Of a DNA stretch of 15,059 bases, positions 9,201 to 14,904 are shown piece by piece. Each line of letters starts with the position of its first letter. Position 1 is the stretch's first letter. Where the stretch lies: the NCBI GenBank assembly GCA_013297575.1, contig JAAFHO010000060.1, positions 1 to 15,059 on the forward strand. The letters are read 5' to 3'. This DNA is from Chitinophagales bacterium (lineage in GTDB: Bacteria > Bacteroidota > Bacteroidia > Chitinophagales > Saprospiraceae). A program made the translations under genes and the position numbers. Under the pieces are notes generated by a model. The model did no database searches and was not told where the DNA came from. It was given only the letters and a program-made list of their open reading frames with translations.

Positions 9201-9217
9201 TGTACAGAATGGTTCAT
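6212..9217 (-). CDS. SusC/RagA-family TonB-dependent outer-membrane transporter
   Basis: A 1001-residue TonB-dependent transporter, the usual SusC length. Order: signal peptide (about 1-27), carboxypeptidase-regulatory-like domain (about 40-112, ITGKVTAPDGEELAGVTV), a TonB-box-like segment LREVVVVGYN (118-127), and the plug domain (about 132-262) with the SusC signatures YVIDGIPV (196-203) and DIESISVLKDAAAAAIYG (228-245). A long 22-strand-type barrel follows, ending in an aromatic residue (LNLTF). It imports substrate captured by the SusD partner, with energy from TonB-ExbBD. It is first in the four-gene operon, with a promoter at 9277-9305. There is no N-terminal signalling (STN) domain and no adjacent sigma/anti-sigma pair, so regulation must come from elsewhere. 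Confidence 0.96.
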   Translation of the reverse strand: MNHSVHVFFSKLFIFSLLIYLPTSTQAAHLDIKKTAVIQKNITGKVTAPDGEELAGVTVTETGSTNGTVTDANGNYRMSVSDAAQSIEFSYLGYSRQVINIDGRQVIDVVLETDNKTLREVVVVGYNTEKKALLTGAIGEVKSSDLKDIPVPGIDGILQGQTAGVQVSQNSGTPGGAMSVRIRGVSSIGGSSQPLYVIDGIPVTTGDFAQIGYEGQGVNALSDLSPNDIESISVLKDAAAAAIYGARASNGVVLITTKRGGNRKSVINFNAYYGVQQAWKTLDMLNAKDWMLYRNDLAGSEVFTPDDINNIKTNTDWQQVIFRTAPMSNYELSSTSGNDKTSVFMSGNLFQQEGILVGTDYQRINGRLNVDHKMSKKMNIGASIGLSRAKTNRVEGDQSLHGPLPNGISTPAIFPVYNADGTYNQEGPYSNAISIANEAINQNFSFRTIANVYADYKILPGLTFSTKWGVDFLNFREHAYESIKTVQGAKFNGLGFETYTNVLNIVSNNFLRYQKTIQKHSMEVMGGYSFEQYENRSSFIRAQDFADPGLQYINSATTIVSASTSGFESGIRSYFGRANYNFDNKYLFTFSGRLDGSSRFGENNRNGFFPAASAAWRIGEESFFKIKAISELKIRASYGLTGNDDIPQFLFAALYGITAYGGQPGVYPSNIPNPDLKWETTAQTNLGVDIGLFDNKIAVTIDLYDKQTKDLLLSRPLPTSSGFSVVTQNVGRVQNRGIELSLTTDNLPGRSLSWNTRLNVSANRNKVLELYNNQPIDDLGRGSNRIEEGQPIGIFYSYEWLGVDPSTGDVVYADKNFDGEITTDDRTKVGNPHPDFIGGITNTFGYKGIDLSVFFQGSYGNDMFNGSRLFLESLQGGDNQLAIVNRRWQKPGDITPIPDATSDPVRAASNKRVSSRFIEDGSYLRLKNLTLGYSFNKELLRNKKISGLRIYFSGQNLLTFTNYSGLDPEVNYRGNENAVIGTDFFTYPQARAYTFGLNLTF

Positions 9218-9276
9218 ATTATTGATTATATTCCTTAAAAGTGGTGGTTTCGTACGTTATTGTAGTTATATAACCG

Positions 9277-9305
9277 CAAATATAGCACAACCATCTACAA
9301 CGCAA
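9277..9305 (-). promoter_or_regulatory. Putative promoter of the SusC/SusD operon
   Basis: On the minus strand a TATATTTG (9284-9277) matches TAnnTTTG perfectly. TTG at 9305-9303 lies 18 bp upstream as a possible -33 element. This predicts a leader of roughly 50 bases before the ATG at 9217, much longer than those of the other promoters in the window. Confidence 0.5.
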
Positions 9306-9363
9306 TATCTTTTTATAGAAATCAACGATATAAAAATGGCTATTTGTACCGAAAGCATAGTTT

Positions 9364-9396
9364 TTTGTGTTTTATTCGTCCTAATCCCTATATTTG
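9364..9396 (+). promoter_or_regulatory. Bacteroidota-type promoter of the membrane-anchored protein gene
   Basis: TTTG (9364-9367) and TATATTTG (9389-9396) have a 21-bp spacer, the same geometry as the marR promoter. The -7 element ends 15 bases before the ATG at 9412, so the leader is very short. This decides the start: the TTG at 9394 lies within the -7 element and cannot be the start of this transcript's coding region. Confidence 0.6.
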
Positions 9397-9411
9397 CAAA
9401 AAAATGGCACC

Positions 9412-10173
9412 ATGCTACTTATTTCTCCCATCTTTTTCCCCATAGTATTTGGGGCTTGTATGCTCGCTTTTGTGACGGGCATGGTTATGTTAAAACGCAA
9501 AAAACGTGCTATTCGAACCACGCTAATGGAGCAATTATCGCAACAACTTAACCTTTCCTTTGCTGCTGCTGATACAAATGGATTTGGTAAATTGCTACAA
9601 GGCTTTGACCTTTTTAAGCGCGAGCGCCGAAAATGGGGTGTGGGCGGCAAAGTTACAAATGTAATGAGCGGTCAAGTCGGCGATGCGCAAGTATATATTT
9701 TTGATTATTCCTATATTATTTCCAACGGAAAATCGGCACAAGAGATCAGGCAAACGGTGTTTTTTGCCAATAATAATAAGTGGGCACTTCCACATTTTAG
9801 CCTAAAACCCGAGCACTGGTGGCGCAAAGTAATGCAAAAAATAGGGTTGGCAAATGATATTAATTTCCCCGAAAATCCCGACTTTTCAGACCGTTTTTGG
9901 CTGACTGGCAGTATTGAATCCATGATTCGGGAACAATTTAGCCCCGAAATACAAGCGTTTTTATCAGAACGCCCACCAGCAAATATAGAAGGCAATAATT
10001 TTTATTTGATCGCCTACAAACCGCGTACGGTATTAAATGCAGCGCAGGCAAAAACCTTTTTTGAGCATTGTTGTCAATTGACGCAAATGATGCAAAAAAA
10101 AGAGGGTAGTGCTTTATTGGAACTGGCAGAATTAAAAGCGCCAATTGCTATTGAAGTGGAAAAAGGGGGATGA
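9412..10173 (+). CDS. Uncharacterised membrane-anchored protein
   Basis: I do not recognise this 253-residue protein with certainty. One N-terminal membrane helix (about 3-26) is followed at once by KRKKR, so the rest should lie in the cytoplasm. The soluble part has a helix with MEQLSQQLNLSF (39-50), then GFDLFKRERRKWGVGGKVTNVMSG (64-87) and the strand DAQVYIFDYSYI (91-102), then WALPHFSLKPEHWW (124-137), and PDFSDRFWLTG (156-166). The order 'small F-x-L-F, G-x-V, D-Y-x-Y, L-P-x-F-x-L-x-P-E, F-x-x-x-(Y/F)-x-L-x-G' resembles a widespread family of uncharacterised bacterial membrane proteins. That link is from memory and is tentative. It is divergent from the SusC operon and convergent with the next gene, with its own promoter. 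No enzyme motif is visible. Confidence 0.75.
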   Translation: MLLISPIFFPIVFGACMLAFVTGMVMLKRKKRAIRTTLMEQLSQQLNLSFAAADTNGFGKLLQGFDLFKRERRKWGVGGKVTNVMSGQVGDAQVYIFDYSYIISNGKSAQEIRQTVFFANNNKWALPHFSLKPEHWWRKVMQKIGLANDINFPENPDFSDRFWLTGSIESMIREQFSPEIQAFLSERPPANIEGNNFYLIAYKPRTVLNAAQAKTFFEHCCQLTQMMQKKEGSALLELAELKAPIAIEVEKGG

Positions 10174-10206
10174 TTTTTATTAAAAACAACACTTTAAAGA
10201 CCGTTT

Positions 10207-11661
10207 CTAGGTACTCTGGCTTACCGAATAGGTTGAGCTCAGTTTAGAAAGCAGCCAATTGCGTTCCGGCAATATAGTACAGTTTTTTACTTCTGCTACG
10301 ATCTCGCTTAATTGGATTGGACTAAAAAATTTAGAGCGCTGCATCGCCATTGCGTAATTAATAAATGCCCGATTACCCTCCAAATGATGAGGAGCAATTT
10401 GACCGCTATTAACAGATAAAAACTTTCTAAAAGAATTGATGTGATCCAAGCACAAATCAATCAAATCTAGTTCAATATACACTTTTAACCGAAGGCGTTT
10501 TTCACTTAGTTTGCAATAGATATCCTTGAAATGCGTAGCATTGAGCAAATCAAGTGCATCATTTGCACTCCCACGCTCAAAAGCGATATAACTTTCACAT
10601 AAAGACTTCATATCACCGCTTTTTTCATTGTTCGGATGCAATAACCCATTATATTCTTCAAAGAACGTGGCAGCCCATTGTATTTCTTTAAGGTATATGG
10701 CAGTGGTTATGATATTGTAAAAAGATTCTGGCCCTAAAAAATTATTGGTCAGAAGTATGTTCTGCTCCCGCTGTAATTGATAAAGTTCAAATATTTCCTG
10801 ACTATATATTTCTGCATCCGTAAAACAATATCGGGCGCAGTTAGACAGATAATGGAAAAAAGTCCGTTTTTCAATAGTACTCAGCAGTTCTTGCGATAGC
10901 GTATAGTTTGATTTAAGTTGATAATAGAGGTCTTTTTGATCTGGAGCAAGTAATAAAATTAGTGCTTTGTGCCAAAGTAAAGTAATATCAGAAAGGTTAG
11001 TTATATTTAGTTGTAGTAATTTTTCTAATATAAAGACCTCTTCTGATAACGGTTCTTTTTGTTTTATCAGCAAGGCATGATTAGCGCGGTGGCATAAGGT
11101 TTCCAGTTTTGCTCGAAGGTAATATTCGTCTAGGCGTTCATTTGTTTGCAAAAAATCCAATTTTTGATACGGATTTCCCGAAAAGGTTTCCCATCGCAGG
11201 TATTCCCATGCTACCCTATACTGGTGGTATAATTTGACTTCCGTGTCATGTATCTGTTTTTGATTAGCCAGATCCATATCTTTAATGGCATCGAATTCGA
11301 AATCAGACTCTCCTCTTTGCCGAAACCAGTCTTTTCTGTAGCTTGCAGATGTATAAGCATCTTTTTGTAATCCAGCCACTTCAATATACGTTTCAAGTAG
11401 TGTGTTCAATTTTGAACTGATCTTGCCCATTACTCTTTGAGGATTGGATTGGTCGCTTCCGTGGGGATATACATACTCATAAGCAGCCTCATAAGTCATC
11501 CTATCATCTTCAAAATTAGGACTAAACTTCAAAATATAATCAAATAATGCCACCAGCTTTTTACTGGGATTGAAATACGTCGTGCGTATAAACTGCCGTA
11601 TTTCAAGTATTTCGTGTGGTTTAAAAAGGCGAATCAGTTTAAGTGTTTTTGTTTCTTTCAT
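10207..11661 (-). CDS. Uncharacterised all-helical (TPR-like) protein
   Basis: A 484-residue protein with no signal peptide or membrane segment, so probably cytoplasmic. The N-terminus reads as a short helical domain with FKPHEILEIRQFIRTTYFNP (13-32), a pattern (L/F-x-x-x-E-x-x-x-F-x-x-F-x-x-x-x-Y-F-N) that I associate with large paralogous families in Saprospiraceae and relatives. The remainder is a run of amphipathic helices with regularly spaced Leu, Tyr and Ala, for example AWEYLRWETFSGNPYQKLDF and CESYIAFERGSANDALDLL, suggesting TPR-like repeats used for protein binding. No catalytic motif is visible. It is convergent with the membrane-anchored gene (33 bp gap) and divergent from the secreted eight-cysteine protein gene (103 bp gap). 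Function unknown. Confidence 0.75.
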   Translation of the reverse strand: MKETKTLKLIRLFKPHEILEIRQFIRTTYFNPSKKLVALFDYILKFSPNFEDDRMTYEAAYEYVYPHGSDQSNPQRVMGKISSKLNTLLETYIEVAGLQKDAYTSASYRKDWFRQRGESDFEFDAIKDMDLANQKQIHDTEVKLYHQYRVAWEYLRWETFSGNPYQKLDFLQTNERLDEYYLRAKLETLCHRANHALLIKQKEPLSEEVFILEKLLQLNITNLSDITLLWHKALILLLAPDQKDLYYQLKSNYTLSQELLSTIEKRTFFHYLSNCARYCFTDAEIYSQEIFELYQLQREQNILLTNNFLGPESFYNIITTAIYLKEIQWAATFFEEYNGLLHPNNEKSGDMKSLCESYIAFERGSANDALDLLNATHFKDIYCKLSEKRLRLKVYIELDLIDLCLDHINSFRKFLSVNSGQIAPHHLEGNRAFINYAMAMQRSKFFSPIQLSEIVAEVKNCTILPERNWLLSKLSSTYSVSQST

Positions 11662-11764
11662 CGTATAGCTTTACCGAAAATTAGGACATTTATCTAAAAA
11701 TGTAATTGCTCAAATTGTAGGATAGCGTTTTCTTTGGGCGTAAATAAACGTAAATTTTTAAATT

Positions 11765-12691
11765 ATGAACAAAAATCTTTCAATTTTGACAATTTTATTA
11801 CTTTTCACAACATTTTTTGGTGTTAAATTGTCTGCACAAAACTGCCCAAACCCAATAAATATCCAACTGGAAATTTTACCGGGTCCACCACCTATCGCCC
11901 ATATTAGTTGGGATGCCCCGCCAGGTGGGCCTTTTTTAGGGTATCAAGTCACTTATTCTATCAATGGAGGCCCTGTAACAACAATAATTTTACCAAATGC
12001 ACCTACTGAATATTACGTAACATTACCTACAAATTGGGAGAGCATTAATGCCACATTATATACAATATGTAAAGATGGTACGCTATCGAGTGGACATGAT
12101 ATTAGAACAGATAACTTAATTATTGAAGATCTAGTACTACTACGTGAAGAAGGTGCTGCTGAACAAAAAATGTGTCAAAATCCGTGTCCAACAGCCTCTT
12201 ACTTTCGGTATCCCTCAGATACTGATCCGATACCTATCAATTGGGTTCGTTTATACAATTCGGGCATTTTTTGTAAATGTATGAACACAAACAATGGGCA
12301 ATATGGAAACCCTGCGGTGTTGTCGAGTTGTAGGCAATATGCACAGGAATTAATCGATAAAAGTAGGTATTATTTGACATTGTGTACAGATTTTAAAATA
12401 GTTAAAGGCAAAGAACGGCAATCTTTAGATGATGATCTAGATACTAAGTTAACAGTAACCCCAAATCCATTTGAAGCACAAATAGTTGTACAAGGTACTA
12501 CGGCATTTATTTTAGATATTTATTCTATCACAGGACAGTACGTTAAACAAATTACTATTGATGAAGTCCCTGACTTTTCCGATAATGAGGTGCATACTGT
12601 TGACTTAAATGAACTATCGAGTGGCTTGTATATTGGCAGGTTCACACTACCAAACGCAGCAGTCAAAGTTGTAAAACTGATAAAACAGTAG
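11765..12691 (+). CDS. Secreted eight-cysteine protein with T9SS C-terminal sorting domain
   Basis: A 308-residue protein. A signal peptide (about 1-24, cleaved after KLSA) is followed by a fibronectin-III-like beta domain (about 29-105, with ISWDAPPGGPFLGYQVTYSI). A cysteine-rich middle follows (about 130-215; C137, C141, C170, C172, C189, C207, plus C27 and C102 earlier). The C-terminal part (about 226-308) is a type A T9SS sorting domain: TVTPNPFEAQIVV, LDIYSITGQYVKQI, VDLNELSSGLYIGRF, and a basic end. The protein should cross the outer membrane by type IX secretion, with the sorting domain removed. The eight cysteines would need oxidative folding, and the VKOR-thioredoxin gene lies just downstream, although a terminator separates them. 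Its specific function is not recognisable. Confidence 0.85.
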   Translation: MNKNLSILTILLLFTTFFGVKLSAQNCPNPINIQLEILPGPPPIAHISWDAPPGGPFLGYQVTYSINGGPVTTIILPNAPTEYYVTLPTNWESINATLYTICKDGTLSSGHDIRTDNLIIEDLVLLREEGAAEQKMCQNPCPTASYFRYPSDTDPIPINWVRLYNSGIFCKCMNTNNGQYGNPAVLSSCRQYAQELIDKSRYYLTLCTDFKIVKGKERQSLDDDLDTKLTVTPNPFEAQIVVQGTTAFILDIYSITGQYVKQITIDEVPDFSDNEVHTVDLNELSSGLYIGRFTLPNAAVKVVKLIKQ

Positions 12692-12716
12692 TATATCTAC
12701 GAACATTGACCATTAG

Positions 12717-12753
12717 AAGAGGGTCTTGCCGTTTACGACAAGTCCCTCTTTTT
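12717..12753 (+). terminator. Rho-independent terminator
   Basis: AAGAGGG (12717-12723) pairs with CCCTCTT (12744-12750). After a T:T mismatch CTTG (12725-12728) pairs with CAAG (12739-12742), with a 10-base loop, and the stem runs into five Ts. It sits 25 bases after the stop of the secreted-protein gene and before the promoter of the VKOR fusion gene, so the two genes are probably separate transcription units. Confidence 0.82.
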
Positions 12754-12756
12754 GTA

Positions 12757-12789
12757 TTTGTTGGGCAGAATGACACACCTACATCTTTG
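12757..12789 (+). promoter_or_regulatory. Putative promoter of the VKOR fusion gene
   Basis: TTTG (12757-12760) is followed after 21 bp by CATCTTTG (12782-12789), which matches TAnnTTTG except for its first base. The spacer equals that of the two better promoters in the window. It lies just after the terminator, 36 bases before the ATG at 12826. Confidence 0.45.
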
Positions 12790-12825
12790 TGCATCACTTT
12801 TAATAGAAAACAAAAATTAATCTTT

Positions 12826-14427
12826 ATGCTTCAAACATTCGACACCCAAATCATTAGTACGGCGTTTAAGTATCTTCAAAGCTTAAATGTAAATATTACT
12901 CAAACTACACTCCGCAAAAACTTGGAGGAAAATCCGTTTTTCCCTAGCCTTTTTAGTTTAAATCAAGTTTTTGACCGATTAAATGTTCCTAATGCAACTT
13001 ACCGGATACCAGTAGAACAGGCCGATCAACTAGAAGCCCCTTTTGTGGCTTATATGAAGAACCAACCAACGGGTAAGGATTTTGTATTGGTAACCGATTA
13101 CGGAAAAGAGACCGTTACTTATTATCAAAACAACAAAAAGAAGCACCTCCTTTTATCGAAATTCTTAGAAGACTGGGAAAACATTATTTTTGTAGCGGAG
13201 AAAGAATCTGACAGCGGAGAAAGAGAATATGCTAAAAATAAGCAGCAGGAAAAAAGAGCCGCTAGTGCTCAAATAGCCCTAATCAGTGGCGGTATAGCAA
13301 TCTATGCTTTGTTTTCTCTTCTTTTTTTTCAGTCAACAGGGCTAACTTATACATCGGTATCCATTTGGATCATAAAGACCTTGGGCGTAGTGGCGGCTAT
13401 TCCATTATTGATGTACGAGATTGACCATAGAAATGCACTGGTGAAGCAAATATGTACAGCGGGTCGCAATACTGATTGTCATGCAGTACTGGGCAGTAAG
13501 GCCGCAAAAATATTAGGGATTAGTTGGAGCGAGATGGGGCTTTTCTATTTCGCGGCTACGTTCTTACTGCTCTTCTTGCCCGCTACATGGGCTACCAAAG
13601 CGGCAATGGTTGCCATCATATCTGCTTTGGCAGCACCTTATATTGTATTTAGTATTTACTATCAATGGCGTATCGTAAAACAATGGTGCTTGATGTGCCT
13701 CATGGTACAAGCAGTATTGCTCTTAGAAGTACTATGGTCAATACCTGCTTATTGGTGGAATGCTTACTCCCCGATTTTGGAAGCGTATCACTTTATATGG
13801 GTGATTATTGCAGTAGCCTTCCCAATTGTTGCTTGGTATGCACTCAAACCGCTTTTGGCTCAATTTAAAAAAGGAAAAAACTACACCGATGCTTACCACC
13901 GTTTGCTTTACAATCCAGATGTTTTTGACGGAATATTGGATAAGCAGCAAGTTATACCGAATAACTATAACCACATTGGTATAGAGGTAGGAAATCCGAA
14001 TGCCCGTCATACAATAGTAAAAGTGTGTAACCCTTATTGCGGTCCATGTGCTAGCGCGCATCCCAATTTAGAATCCATTATAGAACGGAACAAAGATATT
14101 AAGTTAAAAATCATCTTTACCTCAAGCAACAAAGAAGCGGACAGAGGTGGTATAGTGGTGCGTCACTTGATGGCCATTGCAGCCAAAGGGGATGCCCAAT
14201 TGACCCAAAAAGCACTAGATGACTGGTATTTGCCTCCTGTAAAAGACTACGAAAAATTTGCAGCCAAATACCCCCTCAATGGTGAAGTAGAAGCGCAAAA
14301 GGACAAAATAGATGCGATGTCTGATTGGTGCGAAAAAACCAATATCCGTTTTACGCCTACCATCTTTATTGATGGCAAGCAATTACCCGAAACATACAGT
14401 ATTGAAGAGTTAAAACATATCTTTTGA
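12826..14427 (+). CDS. C39-like domain / VKOR / thioredoxin fusion, disulfide-forming membrane protein
   Basis: A 533-residue protein. Residues 1-125 resemble a C39 peptidase domain (ENPFFPSLFSLNQVFDRLNV; APFVAYMKN; DFVLVTDYG; then WENIIFVAE). This part contains no cysteine, so the catalytic Cys of C39 is missing and the domain cannot cleave by the usual mechanism. Five or six membrane helices follow (from about 148 to 342). They carry the VKOR redox pairs: loop cysteines C210 and C218 (CTAGRNTDC), Ser233/Ser235 after them, and the active CxxC C288-LM-C291 in WCLMC. The C-terminal domain (about 383-533) is thioredoxin/DsbA-like with CNPYCGPC (C405-C408 as CxxC, extra C401) and the cis-proline loop FTPTIFIDG (509-517). 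Together these can oxidise thiols to disulfides and pass electrons to quinone. The start at 12826 avoids a longer frame from 12706 that would run through the terminator. Two leader-peptide genes follow. Confidence 0.9.
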   Translation: MLQTFDTQIISTAFKYLQSLNVNITQTTLRKNLEENPFFPSLFSLNQVFDRLNVPNATYRIPVEQADQLEAPFVAYMKNQPTGKDFVLVTDYGKETVTYYQNNKKKHLLLSKFLEDWENIIFVAEKESDSGEREYAKNKQQEKRAASAQIALISGGIAIYALFSLLFFQSTGLTYTSVSIWIIKTLGVVAAIPLLMYEIDHRNALVKQICTAGRNTDCHAVLGSKAAKILGISWSEMGLFYFAATFLLLFLPATWATKAAMVAIISALAAPYIVFSIYYQWRIVKQWCLMCLMVQAVLLLEVLWSIPAYWWNAYSPILEAYHFIWVIIAVAFPIVAWYALKPLLAQFKKGKNYTDAYHRLLYNPDVFDGILDKQQVIPNNYNHIGIEVGNPNARHTIVKVCNPYCGPCASAHPNLESIIERNKDIKLKIIFTSSNKEADRGGIVVRHLMAIAAKGDAQLTQKALDDWYLPPVKDYEKFAAKYPLNGEVEAQKDKIDAMSDWCEKTNIRFTPTIFIDGKQLPETYSIEELKHIF

Positions 14428-14439
14428 TCGTAAAGAGCA

Positions 14440-14520
14440 AAAGGGGCAGCCGAAAACCTTCATAAAAGAGTAGGCATTTTTTTAATTTTCAAATATAGAT
14501 GTATTATGAAAAACAAAAAT
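14440..14520 (+). repeat. Upstream-and-start direct repeat, copy 1
   Basis: This 81-bp segment starts 12 bp after the VKOR fusion stop. It covers the leader region and the first five codons of the first peptide gene. Compared with copy 2 (14822-14904) it has three base substitutions and a 2-bp length difference in a T-run. It includes TAATTTTC (14483-14490), a near match to the -7 element 15 bases before the ATG, and a T7 run (14477-14483). It may be a promoter, a weak terminator with promoter, or a transcript-processing element. Confidence 0.85.
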
Positions 14521-14793
14521 TTTGGTATTCAACTATCACCCTCACAGGCAAAAATGATTATTGGTGGTAATGGTGGTGACACCTGTACTGTCACTAAACA
14601 ATGTGCAGATGGCGGAACCGTTTCATGCACAGGTATGGCAAATCCTCCACAAGGAGGAGAAGGCTGTCAAGGCCATCAAGGTACGGGGGTTAGTTTTGTA
14701 ACCTGCTATAATGCCAATGGTACATGGTCACAAGTTCAAACTTGTACAGCTCCTGGTGGAGGCCAAACTGGTTGGGAAGAATATTTAGTGTAA
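14506..14793 (+). CDS. Gly-Gly leader six-cysteine peptide precursor 1
   Basis: A 95-residue product. The first 21 residues, MKNKNFGIQL then SPSQAKMIIGG, form a short basic and amphipathic leader ending in Gly-Gly, like bacteriocin-type leaders cleaved by C39-peptidase exporters. The 74-residue part after it is rich in Gly, Thr and Gln and has six cysteines: C27, C33, C41, C54, C67 and C80, an even number that could form three disulfides. No classical signal peptide is present, so export by a leader-recognising ABC transporter is expected, and none is in the window. The gene follows the VKOR-thioredoxin fusion by 78 bp and shares its leader with the next gene. I infer a secreted disulfide-stabilised peptide, perhaps antimicrobial or signalling. 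No known bacteriocin family is recognised. Confidence 0.82.
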   Translation: MKNKNFGIQLSPSQAKMIIGGNGGDTCTVTKQCADGGTVSCTGMANPPQGGEGCQGHQGTGVSFVTCYNANGTWSQVQTCTAPGGGQTGWEEYLV

Positions 14794-14821
14794 GTACTAC
14801 GATTAAACTAAAAAATTAAGG

Positions 14822-14904
14822 AAAGGGGTAGCCGAAAACCTTTATAAAAGAGTAGGCATTCTTTTTTAATTTTCAAATATAGATTTATTATGAAAAACAA
14901 AAAT
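14822..14904 (+). repeat. Upstream-and-start direct repeat, copy 2
   Basis: An 83-bp near-copy of 14440-14520, starting 28 bp after the stop of the first peptide gene and running through the first five codons of the second. 78 of 81 aligned bases match, so the non-coding part is better conserved than the coding part after the leader. Confidence 0.85.

Noticed and set aside
9394..9411. TTG start at 9394 for the membrane-anchored protein.
   Set aside because: It lies within the -7 element TATATTTG. The ATG at 9412 directly begins a membrane helix.
12706..12825. A 40-codon extension of the VKOR fusion frame upstream of 12826.
   Set aside because: It runs through the terminator hairpin at 12717-12753 and the putative promoter, and its residues do not resemble the C39-like family. 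The ATG at 12826 gives a typical start.
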